Assembly (NCBI GenBank): GCA_013425455.1
Contig: JACCLI010000047.1
Coordinates: 1 to 39,238, forward strand
Direction: 5' to 3'
Length of the DNA: 39,238 bases
Source of the DNA: Microcaldota archaeon
GTDB taxonomy: Archaea; Micrarchaeota; Micrarchaeia; Anstonellales; Bilamarchaeaceae
Positions within the stretch are counted from its first letter, which is position 1. Every line of letters starts with the position of its first letter. A model generated the notes under the pieces. The model was given only the letters and a program-made list of their open reading frames with translations. It was not told where the DNA came from and did no database searches. Shown one piece after another: positions 27,337 to 35,663 of this stretch. Both the position numbers and the translations under genes were made by a program.

Positions 27337-28620
27337 ATGGGATGTATAAAAAGGTTTTTCATACAAATAAGCCCCATGGATTTCTCGGGATTCTACAAGC
27401 TTCCAGTAAAGGATAGGCTGGCGAAGCTCAGGGAGGCCGGAAAGATTAGTGCGGAAGATGAGAAGGTGCTCCTGGACGGGGACGCCCTGAAAATGGAGGT
27501 GGCGGACCGCATGGTTGAGAACGTGGTGGGCAGGTTCCACCTTCCGTTTGCGGTTGTTCCTGGGTTTGTGGTGAACGGGAAGGAGTATGTGGTGCCGATG
27601 GTGATAGAGGAGCCGTCGGTGGTTGCGGGCTCGGCCAACGCGGCGAAGAGCGCGCGGGAGAGCGGCGGGTTCACTGCGGATGCGGACGAGCCCATAATGG
27701 TCGGGCAATTGCAGATTATGAACCCAAAGAGTGGCGCGCTCGCGAAACTGGAAGCTGCAAAGGGAAAGATATTTGCGAAGGGGAAGGAGTTCGCGGTGGG
27801 AGTGGAGAGGTACGGGGGAGGACTGAAGGAGATAAGGTTCAGGGAAGTGAAGACCTCCCGCGGAAAGATGGTTCTTGTTGAATTCGAGGTGGACGTTCGG
27901 GACATAATGGGCGCGAACACGGTGAATACTATAGTGGAGGGGACCGCGCCGCTCGTGCAGGAGATTATTGGCGGGACCGTGAGGCTTCGCATACTGAGCA
28001 ATTTGGCGGTAAAAAGAAAAGCGAGGGCGAAGTGCACCTGGAAAAAAGAGGTTATTGGGGAGGCAGCAGTGGAGGGAGTGTTGGACGGGTACGAGATGGC
28101 GGCGAATGACGTGTACAGGTGTTCCACTCATAATAAGGGGATAATGAACGGAATAGACGCGGTCGCCGTGGCGACGGGAAACGACTGGAGGGCGGTGGAG
28201 GCCGGGGCGCATTCCTTTGCGGCTTTGGGAGGATACCATCCGCTTACAACATATTGGAAAGATGCGGATGGAAATCTTGTGGGCGAGATAGAATTGCCGC
28301 TTGCGGTGGGGACCGTGGGCGGGGCGATAAACATTAATCCGCTGGCGCAAATCGGGCAGAAGATTCTCGGTGCCAAGAGCGCGCGCGAGCTTTCGATGGT
28401 CATGGCGGCGGTGGGATTGGCGCAGAACTTTGCGGCCCTCCGCGCCCTGGGGATGGAAGGGATTTCCCAGGGGCACATGAAACTGCACGCGAAAAACCTT
28501 GCGGTGATTGCGGGCGCGAGCACCACCGCAGAAATAGACAAGGTTACGGAGAAGATGAAGGAAAGCGGGGTTTATACTGTCGAGAATGCGAAGAAAATAT
28601 TCGAAGAGTTGAAAAAGTGA
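27337..28620 (+). CDS. Hydroxymethylglutaryl-CoA reductase, class II-like
   Basis: FYKLPVKDRLAKLREAG N-terminus, EEPSVVAGSANAAKSARESGGF, GNDWRAVEAGAHSFAA, GTVGGAINI, GISQGHMKLHAKNLA; N-terminus resembles the class II enzyme. ATG at 27376 (MDFSGF) may be the true start. Confidence 0.92.
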   Translation: MGCIKRFFIQISPMDFSGFYKLPVKDRLAKLREAGKISAEDEKVLLDGDALKMEVADRMVENVVGRFHLPFAVVPGFVVNGKEYVVPMVIEEPSVVAGSANAAKSARESGGFTADADEPIMVGQLQIMNPKSGALAKLEAAKGKIFAKGKEFAVGVERYGGGLKEIRFREVKTSRGKMVLVEFEVDVRDIMGANTVNTIVEGTAPLVQEIIGGTVRLRILSNLAVKRKARAKCTWKKEVIGEAAVEGVLDGYEMAANDVYRCSTHNKGIMNGIDAVAVATGNDWRAVEAGAHSFAALGGYHPLTTYWKDADGNLVGEIELPLAVGTVGGAININPLAQIGQKILGAKSARELSMVMAAVGLAQNFAALRALGMEGISQGHMKLHAKNLAVIAGASTTAEIDKVTEKMKESGVYTVENAKKIFEELKK

Positions 28621-28621
28621 T

Positions 28622-28687
28622 GGGGGGTTATGATTACCCTAAAGAGAAGGGGGGACTCCCCCTTCCTCTTGGGAAGAGGGGTTCTAA
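28622..28687 (+). promoter_or_regulatory. Structured 5' leader with two mutually exclusive hairpins
   Basis: Hairpin A: AAGAG+AAGGGGG / CCCCCTT+(bulge)+CTCTT (28642-28670). Hairpin B: CCTCTT-GGG-AAGAGG (28665-28679), overlapping the 3' arm of A and containing the purine-rich RBS-like sequence before ATG 28688. Confidence 0.45.
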
Positions 28688-30091
28688 ATGAAGGAATACT
28701 TGCATTTGTTTGCGCTTGTGCTGTTTTCTATTGGGTTCTTTTTGGTCGGCTACCAGGGGATTTCCGAGCAGGGGTACGGGAAATTGCTTGCGCTCGGAAT
28801 CAATGACGTGCAAACCGCCTACTACATTGCGCTGGGGAGCGTGGTGGTTGCACCGCTTCTTCTCTATTTTGCGTTGAAGACGGTTGGGCTTTCGGACTGG
28901 AAGTGCATGTTCGGGGGGCTGTTGCTTGCGACCGCGCCAGTGGCGATAAACAATTCAATAGTTCTTGCTGACCCGGAGGCATCCCTCATGATGGTGGGTG
29001 CGGCTGCGGCGATTCTTGTTGCGGGATTGGTTTCGCAATTAATCAAAAACAGGAGGGCGGGGCTGGTTTTCCTGCTGGTGGTGGCTGGGGCCGCTATTTA
29101 TCTGGGAATGACTAATGGGGCCGGCGTAAATTATTATGTGGGGGAATATTCCCTATTGCTCCCCTTTTCGTTCGCATTGCTCATAGAGGGGATAAAGGAG
29201 AGGCGGGAGGATAAGGTTGGGCCGCCAATATTCGGATTTGCGGCGTTGCTGTTCTCGCATCCACTTGGGGCGGCGATACTCGCCTGCACCAGCGCGCTGG
29301 GGCTTGCGGAGCTCTGGAAGGAGAAGGAGAGGCCCCTTCTCCTGGAATTCCTCGCGGTCTATTCACTGTGCCTGGTGTTCGCGCAGGGGGACCCCTTAAG
29401 GAGCGCGGTGGCTGGGCTTTTCGGATTCATTGTTTTCTATGCGATAATGATAATGTACAATGTGAAAATGAGGGATGTGGCGCAGCCTGCGGCGATACTG
29501 CTGATGCTGGTTGCGGTGCTTTCCATGGCGGGGAACCTCTCCGCGCACAAATTCGAGGGAAATGTGCTGCCCGTGCCCTCGGAGGAAACCGTCGGGATGT
29601 ACAAATGGGCGGAAGGAAAGGGGGAGATGGGCATATTCGCCTATCCCAATGCATTTGAGTATTATGCGGGAAGGGAGGCGAAGGTGCTGGACCCCCTGGG
29701 GACGGAGTGGGCGGATAACGTGATATTCACATATGATACACTGGACGCAGGGGTGGAGGGGAGCCCGAATTTGTTCTATTATATGGCTACCAGCACCGCA
29801 CAGGACAATTCCCAGTATGCAATTTACAGGAACGGGGATTACGGGCTGATGATGAGGATAATGGATGGGAGGGTGGACCGGAGCGACGCGGACCTCGTAG
29901 ACATAAATCGGCAGATGAGAATAAAGACGATACCGTTTACGAAAATAAAGATTCTGGACGGGAACTTATCCTATTCGGATGCGAAGAACAGGGTGGTCAA
30001 CGTACTGGATATAGAAGGGAGCGTGCTTGCGGAAGGGATGAAGAAGGCCAGGGAGTATTCCCTCCCCGGAGCGTTTGTGGTGAGGGGCTGA
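28688..30091 (+). CDS. Multi-pass membrane protein, possibly GT-C/STT3-like glycosyltransferase or related
   Basis: About 10 hydrophobic helices then a soluble C-terminal domain; upstream of and overlapping a GT4-type transferase. Confidence 0.7.
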   Translation: MKEYLHLFALVLFSIGFFLVGYQGISEQGYGKLLALGINDVQTAYYIALGSVVVAPLLLYFALKTVGLSDWKCMFGGLLLATAPVAINNSIVLADPEASLMMVGAAAAILVAGLVSQLIKNRRAGLVFLLVVAGAAIYLGMTNGAGVNYYVGEYSLLLPFSFALLIEGIKERREDKVGPPIFGFAALLFSHPLGAAILACTSALGLAELWKEKERPLLLEFLAVYSLCLVFAQGDPLRSAVAGLFGFIVFYAIMIMYNVKMRDVAQPAAILLMLVAVLSMAGNLSAHKFEGNVLPVPSEETVGMYKWAEGKGEMGIFAYPNAFEYYAGREAKVLDPLGTEWADNVIFTYDTLDAGVEGSPNLFYYMATSTAQDNSQYAIYRNGDYGLMMRIMDGRVDRSDADLVDINRQMRIKTIPFTKIKILDGNLSYSDAKNRVVNVLDIEGSVLAEGMKKAREYSLPGAFVVRG

Positions 30092-31062
30092 TGTGGAGCT
30101 TCATAGGAATACTGCTGTTTTCCATCGTTGTGACGGTCGCGTTCTCCGAGTTGCTCATTCCGAGGTTGAAAAGGTTCGGGATTACTGGAAAGGATGTGAA
30201 CAAGGAGGGGAGGCCGGAAGTTGCGGAGATGGGCGGGCTGGCAATAGTCGCGGGATTTACGGCGGGAGTGTTGCTGGCGATAATGCTGAATACGTTCAAT
30301 GGATTGGAGTTCAACATAACTTATGTGCTTGCGGCCCTTGTGACCATACACGCGATGGGCTTCATAGGAGTTGTGGATGATTTGCTGGACATTCCGCAGG
30401 CGGTGAAGGCGTTCCTTCCCCTTGCGGCGGCCGTTCCGCTTGTGGCGGTGAGCGCTGCGGGGAGCACCGCGATGACGATTCCTTTTGTAGGTTCGGTGGA
30501 TTTGGGGATATTCTACATAATTTTGCTTATTCCCATAGGGGTGGCGGTTTCCTCAAATTTGACCAATATGCTTGCGGGCTTCAACGGGATGGAGGCGGGG
30601 ATGGGGGGCGTGATGATGCTTGTTATGGCGCTGCTTGCCTATCTGAACGGCTCGAACGAGATGCTGGTGCTGTTCCTTCCGATGGTTGGGGCGCTTGTGG
30701 GCTTCCTGAAAAACAATTGGTATCCGGCGAAGGTGTTTCCCGGGGATGTGGGCAATTTGACCATAGGGGCGGTGCTCGCCTCCGGAGTGATAATAGGGAA
30801 CATGGAGAGCGCTGGGGCGCTCATAATGATTCTTTACGTGGTGGACTTCTTCATAAAGGCGTACAATAAGTTCCCAAGCAGCAAATGGTGGGGGGAGCTC
30901 AAAAATGGGAAACTTCGCCCTGTGGAGGGGAAGGTGCGGGGATTTGCGCAATTAGTTATGAAAATGAGCGGGGGAATAAGCGAGAGGAACCTCACGCTCG
31001 TGTTCATAGGGATGCAAATAATAGTGGGATTGGTGGTTTTCCTCCTTTATGCGAAACTCTAG
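30091..31062 (+). CDS. Glycosyltransferase family 4 (MraY/WecA/AglH-like, probable UDP-GlcNAc:dolichyl-P GlcNAc-1-P transferase)
   Basis: DVNKEGRPEVAEMGGLAIVAGF, GVVDDLLDIPQAVKAFLPL, NLTNMLAGFNGMEAGMGG, AKVFPGDVGNLTIGAVLA. Confidence 0.9.
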   Translation: MWSFIGILLFSIVVTVAFSELLIPRLKRFGITGKDVNKEGRPEVAEMGGLAIVAGFTAGVLLAIMLNTFNGLEFNITYVLAALVTIHAMGFIGVVDDLLDIPQAVKAFLPLAAAVPLVAVSAAGSTAMTIPFVGSVDLGIFYIILLIPIGVAVSSNLTNMLAGFNGMEAGMGGVMMLVMALLAYLNGSNEMLVLFLPMVGALVGFLKNNWYPAKVFPGDVGNLTIGAVLASGVIIGNMESAGALIMILYVVDFFIKAYNKFPSSKWWGELKNGKLRPVEGKVRGFAQLVMKMSGGISERNLTLVFIGMQIIVGLVVFLLYAKL

Positions 31063-31745
31063 TGCTTTGGGGATTTTTCCTTCATCTTTTCATATTCTTC
31101 CACATTCCCTATGTCATGCCAGTAGCCGGAGAGCGTGTAGGTGTTGATGCATTTTCCGGAGGAAAGAAGGCGCGGGAAGACGTTCTTGGCGAAATCCTCC
31201 TTTTCTTTTATTTGGGAGAATACTCCGGGCTCCAGAATGTAGATTCCGGTGTTTATCTTATGAGTAAGTAATGGCTTCTCCTGGAATTCCTCCACTTTTC
31301 CGTCTTTTTTTGTCTTGATTACGCCGTACTCTATTTTGGTGTGGTGATCCTGGACCGCGATGGTTGCGGGGCAGCCGGACTTCTTGTGGGAAGCGAGCAT
31401 CTCCCTGAAATTTATGTCCGTGAGGTGGTCGCCCATTGTAACGAGAAAAGTTTCGTGGGGCTTCTTTGCGTGGAGGAGGGCTCCCGCGGTTCCGCGCTCT
31501 TCCTCTTCCTCAACATATGAGATGGATACGCCCAGTTTCTTCCCGTCCCCGAAATAGTCCTTTATGTCCTGGCGCAAATAGCCAACGAACAGGGTGATGT
31601 CGGTTATGCCGGATGCCTTCATATGCTCGATTATGTGCTGGAGGATGGGCTTTCCCTCTTCTATGGGAAGCATTGGCTTTGGCATCTTGTATGTGTATGG
31701 CCTTAGGCGGGTGCCTTTCCCTCCGCAAAGAATGAATGCTTTCAT
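31059..31745 (-). CDS. NDP-sugar pyrophosphorylase (nucleotidyltransferase)
   Basis: MKAFILCGGKGTRLRPYTYKMPKPMLPIEEGKPILQHIIEHM start; start set at 31745 rather than the 31793 extension. Confidence 0.92.
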   Translation of the reverse strand: MKAFILCGGKGTRLRPYTYKMPKPMLPIEEGKPILQHIIEHMKASGITDITLFVGYLRQDIKDYFGDGKKLGVSISYVEEEEERGTAGALLHAKKPHETFLVTMGDHLTDINFREMLASHKKSGCPATIAVQDHHTKIEYGVIKTKKDGKVEEFQEKPLLTHKINTGIYILEPGVFSQIKEKEDFAKNVFPRLLSSGKCINTYTLSGYWHDIGNVEEYEKMKEKSPKH

Positions 31746-31750
31746 GTTTT

Positions 31751-32365
31751 TCACCTTATGTAAAGTCCTATTAACGCGCCTACTATAGCGCAAATTATGT
31801 TGGTGGTCCCTTTTGTGCCTATCCCCCTTTCCTCCAAAACCCCGAAAAGGGTGTCCACTATGCTTCCTGCGAAACCAGCGATGGTTATGAGGAGGGCGGC
31901 GGTGGGGGAGAGGCCGAAGAGGAAGATTGCACCTATCCCTATGAGGGCTGCCCCCAGCAAAGACATCACGAAGCCGAGGATGCTCACCGCGCCGGAGGTG
32001 CCGGGCTTCACCCGCTTGAATCCATCCAAGGAGAGGGGCTCTCCGGACAATACCCCTAATTCGGAGGCGAACTTATCGGAAGTTACGGCCGCGATGGAGG
32101 CGATGTAGGGGAGGGGGCCCACATAAACGGAAAGGCCGGCGCAGATTGCCGGTACCAATCCATTGGAGAGGACATTCTCCCAGCTCCGGTCGTGCTCGTA
32201 TATGCCCATGTCCTTTTTCTCATAATAGCCGTATTTTGTAACGAAGATGGCGAGCATGAGGAAGAAGAGCATCATCGCGAGGTAGGGGGCGCCACCGAAA
32301 ATGAAAATGGCTGCACCGAAGATTATGGCAAGGGTGAGCCCGGGCTTGTCCAGCATCGCGACCAT
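31751..32365 (-). CDS. DUF92-family membrane protein
   Basis: TSDKFASELGVLSGEPLSLDGFKRVKPGTSGAVSILG...AGFAGSIVDTLFGVLEERG, DUF92-characteristic. Confidence 0.88.
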   Translation of the reverse strand: MVAMLDKPGLTLAIIFGAAIFIFGGAPYLAMMLFFLMLAIFVTKYGYYEKKDMGIYEHDRSWENVLSNGLVPAICAGLSVYVGPLPYIASIAAVTSDKFASELGVLSGEPLSLDGFKRVKPGTSGAVSILGFVMSLLGAALIGIGAIFLFGLSPTAALLITIAGFAGSIVDTLFGVLEERGIGTKGTTNIICAIVGALIGLYIR

Positions 32366-33340
32366 TCAATCCACCTTTATGGTTGTTCCCTCTATAGAGA
32401 ATTTACTCTGGAGGAATTTCCCAATTATATTTATAGAGGTTGCTGTATGGCTGGAGACCCTGGAGGTTTTGTAGGAGGTTTTTCCTGCCATTGCCGCATA
32501 AATGAGCAATTGGTCGGCGAGGCGGTGGTCAACGTCCACATCGCCCTCTTCCTTTATTCCGTTGAAGCACTCCTCTCCCACCTTCTCGGAAGGCTTTCCC
32601 TTTTCGCCCATCACCTGGAAGCCTACGAATCCCCTCCAGGCGAGCATTGAGTTGCCGGGGTCCCTGCATTCCTCTTCCCGCACGTATACCTTATTGATAG
32701 CATTATGGGCGAATATTTTCTTCTCCCGGATTGCGATGGGCATGGGGAGGTTTGCGAGGGAGATGATTACTTGCGTAGCGGGAAAAGGCACGCGGGTCCA
32801 GTAATCGGTGGACCTGGGCTTGGAAGGCTTTACTTTTAAGCGGATTTCCCCGCCTCCGGAGGGGTAATAGCCGGCGCGGAGCATTTCCGATTCTATTTCG
32901 CAGCCCATGTACCCTAAGGCGGGAAGGAAAACCCTCTCAAAATAATCGTAGGAGGGGGCCTTGGGGTTGTGGGTGCCCCCGATAATTTTTACTTCCGAAG
33001 GCTTGGAGGCGGAAAGGAGCAACGGGAGGATTGTTTGGGCGACGAGGACTGAGGAGCCGGCGGTGCCGATGTTGAAGTCATATTTGCCCCCTATTATGCC
33101 GGAGGGGGTATAAGAAATCTCCTTGGAATCCTCTTCCGCGCCCTCTAAAGTGCCCCTTGCGATGGAGCGGACGGCCTTTGCGGCCATTAAATGCTGGGGG
33201 CGGAGGCCGGGCTTGTCCCTTTTTGCCCTGATGTTGAAGATGCGGACCGGAGTATTGGTGAGGGCGGAAAGGGTGAGGGCGGTGCGGATTATCTGGCCGC
33301 CGCCTTCGCCTGCGCCGCCGTCTATTTCTATCATTTTCAT
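32366..33340 (-). CDS. rtcA: RNA 3'-terminal phosphate cyclase
   Basis: IEIDGGAGEGGGQIIRTALTLSALTNTPVRIFNIRAKRDKPGLRPQHL; C-terminal HTATSINIIGKFL. Confidence 0.95.
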   Translation of the reverse strand: MKMIEIDGGAGEGGGQIIRTALTLSALTNTPVRIFNIRAKRDKPGLRPQHLMAAKAVRSIARGTLEGAEEDSKEISYTPSGIIGGKYDFNIGTAGSSVLVAQTILPLLLSASKPSEVKIIGGTHNPKAPSYDYFERVFLPALGYMGCEIESEMLRAGYYPSGGGEIRLKVKPSKPRSTDYWTRVPFPATQVIISLANLPMPIAIREKKIFAHNAINKVYVREEECRDPGNSMLAWRGFVGFQVMGEKGKPSEKVGEECFNGIKEEGDVDVDHRLADQLLIYAAMAGKTSYKTSRVSSHTATSINIIGKFLQSKFSIEGTTIKVD

Positions 33341-33344
33341 TCTC

Positions 33345-33620
33345 TCAGCTCTTTTTGATTTTCCATTTCTCTATTATCGCAAAAATCTCATCTTTCCTCT
33401 GAAAATTAAGGCTTACCTCCAAACCATAACCGGTCGGTTTTTTAATAAGGAAATTATCCTTTATCAGTTGTTTAGCGGCATCCTCTATTTTATCCTTAAG
33501 GTGGCTGGGTGCGCCCTTTGCAATATTGTCGAAGCTGGTGTGCTTTGCCTTCCACCAGCCGTGGCGGGCGAACTTGTCGAGAATCCATGGGATAATGTCC
33601 TCGTTTCCCAGCTCAGGCAT
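33345..33620 (-). CDS. Small putative winged-helix protein
   Basis: MPELGNEDIIPWILDKFARHGWWKAKHTSFDNI...AAKQLIKDNFLIKKPTGYGLEVSLNFQRKDEIFAII; start at 33620 preferred over 33665. Confidence 0.6.
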   Translation of the reverse strand: MPELGNEDIIPWILDKFARHGWWKAKHTSFDNIAKGAPSHLKDKIEDAAKQLIKDNFLIKKPTGYGLEVSLNFQRKDEIFAIIEKWKIKKS

Positions 33621-33683
33621 CGATGTACACCAAAATATACATTCAACGTATGGTTTTATAAACATATACGACGTTAGAATGTT

Positions 33684-34010
33684 ATGGAAAAATCATTGTT
33701 TGTGAATTTCCTTGGGGACACGCCGCTTGTGAGGGTGATGGACTTCTTCATAGGGAACAGCATATTCGACTACACAAAAACAGACATTGCGGAGAACTCG
33801 GATGTATCCAGAGCTTCCCTATATACTGTATGGCCGCAGCTTGAGCAATACGGGATAGTGAAAGCGAGCAGGAAAATTGGGAACACTACATTATACCGCC
33901 TGAACAAAGAAAACCCGGTTGTGCAGAAGCTTATTGAGCTGGATTTGAAGCTGAGCAGGGAATATGCGGATACGGGAGAGAAGGTTGCGGCGAAAGTTGC
34001 GAACAGGTAA
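33684..34010 (+). CDS. Winged-helix transcriptional regulator
   Basis: LVRVMDFFIGNSIFDYTKTDIAENSDVSRASLYTVWPQLEQYGIVKASRKIGNTTLYRLNKEN. Confidence 0.82.
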   Translation: MEKSLFVNFLGDTPLVRVMDFFIGNSIFDYTKTDIAENSDVSRASLYTVWPQLEQYGIVKASRKIGNTTLYRLNKENPVVQKLIELDLKLSREYADTGEKVAAKVANR

Positions 34011-34052
34011 GTGGAAACCTATTTAAGCACTTAAATACATAATAAATAACAT

Positions 34053-35312
34053 ATGCTGATTACCATAAACCTCTTGCCGAAAGGAAGTGCTCAGACCAAG
34101 GTGCGGGAGCCTTTGGTGGAAAAACCAAGGAAAAGGAGGGAAATCCCTGATTGGCTGAAGGTTACGCTAGTCAGGAACAGCTGCGACTCCATAAATTTCT
34201 GGAAGGTGGCGGAAGAGGCGGGCATGAGAACGCAGTTCCTGGAATTCGCGGAGATGCACTGCAACAGGGAAAGGGAGGAAAGGCTGGCTTACGGCGGCAG
34301 GCCGAACAAGCGGGTGAAGGGAATCATAGCGCAGGCATTCGAGGACATGATGGGAAAGGCAAGCAATGTGCAGATACTCGATTGGCTGGAGAAGGGATAC
34401 ATCTGCATATACCGCTACAAGTGGGGCAGGGAAAGCGTAAGGAAACTCGCGGTCATTGGGCTGGTGAATGCCCTGGGGAAAGATGTGCGCGAGACGACGC
34501 AGGACGACTTCAATGATAATGGGCTGGGCGGGCTGCTCACGAACTATTACAGAGGCTCGCCTTACGAAGCCTTGAAGGATGCGGGCTATCTCATTCACCC
34601 TTGGGAAATGAAAACAGCGCCGCACATCTATGAGAATAGGGACAACCGGGTTGCGGCCATACAATGGGTGGTTGAAAAAATGGGGGGAGACCCTAAGACC
34701 ATCACCTCCGACGATTTCCACGAGAACGGCCTTCGCGGCGTGATGCCTTATTACGAAACATTGTGGGATATGGTCTCTGATGCGGGTTATGATGTGAAGC
34801 CGTGGGAGATGGAAATGACTCCAACCTCCTTCTATGCAGAAAGGGAAAACAGAATCGCCAGGGTGAGGTGGCTGGTGGAGAAGCTTGGTAAAGAAGTGAC
34901 GGGAATAACGCAGGATGACTTCAACGCCAATGGGCTAGGCAGGCTATTGGAGGGTTACTACGGCAATTCTCCGCACAAAGCGCTTGTTGACTCCGGCTAT
35001 GATGTCAAGCCGTGGGAGATGGCGAGGGTTCCTTTTGGGACCTATGATGAGAAGAAAAATAGGGCGGATGCAGTAAAATGGCTTGTTGAAACGCTGGGAA
35101 AGAGGGCAAGGGACATTACTGTGGCCGATTTCTACAATAATGGATTCTCCGGATTGCTTAAGTATTATAATGACTCTCCTTATTCTGCGCTTCTTGAAGC
35201 CGGATTGGTTTCTGAGGCGGATGAAGAATATATGAGGTCAAAACAACACACGCATAAGGGGAAACAGGGAACTGAGATGCCTAGCCCTCCCTCTAAGGGA
35301 AGTGAGAATTAG
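34053..35312 (+). CDS. Repeat-module protein with four ~67-aa modules, putative DNA/RNA-binding
   Basis: Modules beginning VRKLAVIGLVNALGK, RVAAIQWVVEKMGG, RIARVRWLVEKLGK, RADAVKWLVETLGK, each with DDF..NGL..LL..YY..SP..AL.DAGY..KPWEM. Confidence 0.8.
   Translation: MLITINLLPKGSAQTKVREPLVEKPRKRREIPDWLKVTLVRNSCDSINFWKVAEEAGMRTQFLEFAEMHCNREREERLAYGGRPNKRVKGIIAQAFEDMMGKASNVQILDWLEKGYICIYRYKWGRESVRKLAVIGLVNALGKDVRETTQDDFNDNGLGGLLTNYYRGSPYEALKDAGYLIHPWEMKTAPHIYENRDNRVAAIQWVVEKMGGDPKTITSDDFHENGLRGVMPYYETLWDMVSDAGYDVKPWEMEMTPTSFYAERENRIARVRWLVEKLGKEVTGITQDDFNANGLGRLLEGYYGNSPHKALVDSGYDVKPWEMARVPFGTYDEKKNRADAVKWLVETLGKRARDITVADFYNNGFSGLLKYYNDSPYSALLEAGLVSEADEEYMRSKQHTHKGKQGTEMPSPPSKGSEN
34437..35245 (+). 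repeat. Four degenerate tandem protein-coding modules (about 200 nt each)
   Basis: Protein-level internal repeat with consensus NR..AV.WLVEKLGK....IT.DDF..NGL.GLL..YY..SPY.AL.DAGY...PWEM. Confidence 0.8.
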
Positions 35313-35334
35313 GCCAGCGCACGTATGCGCTGGC
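35313..35334. other. Perfect stem-loop GCCAGCGCA-CGTA-TGCGCTGGC immediately after the stop codon of the 34053 gene
   Basis: 9-bp perfect stem, 4-nt loop, no T-tract; possible 3'-end or processing structure. Confidence 0.6.
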
Positions 35335-35483
35335 TGGCAAGGCGACCAGTTTCCTCCCCAAAATACGCAACCTACTCTTAGGAAGTACCATATATATAAA
35401 TCTTTGGGGGGTGTGTCTGAATGGAAACAGACGTGGATTTGCCGTCTTTTCCTTTAAAAAAGTATCCGAACAAAGGAGAACCC

Positions 35484-35663
35484 ATGATAGAGATTAATCA
35501 CGATAGGTGCATACAGTGCGTGGGATGCGCGTCCGTGTGCCCCGTGCTCGCAATAGAGCTGGTGGGGCTGAGGATGAAGACCTATCCGGAGAAGTGCATA
35601 AGCTGCAAGGCTTGTGTGAGGGTTTGCCCGGCGGATTGCATTAAACTAATAGAAAAGAAGTGA
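35484..35663 (+). CDS. 2x[4Fe-4S] ferredoxin
   Basis: CIQCVGCASVCP and CISCKACVRVCP. The ORF can extend to ATG 35421; ATG 35484 gives the conserved ferredoxin start. Confidence 0.9.
   Translation: MIEINHDRCIQCVGCASVCPVLAIELVGLRMKTYPEKCISCKACVRVCPADCIKLIEKK

Noticed and set aside
27256-28488. 410-aa minus-strand ORF
   Set aside because: Antisense to unambiguous HMG-CoA reductase; composition not protein-like.
35313-35334. Stem-loop after the 34053 gene considered as an intrinsic terminator
   Set aside because: Strong 9-bp stem but no T-tract; kept only as an unclassified stem-loop.
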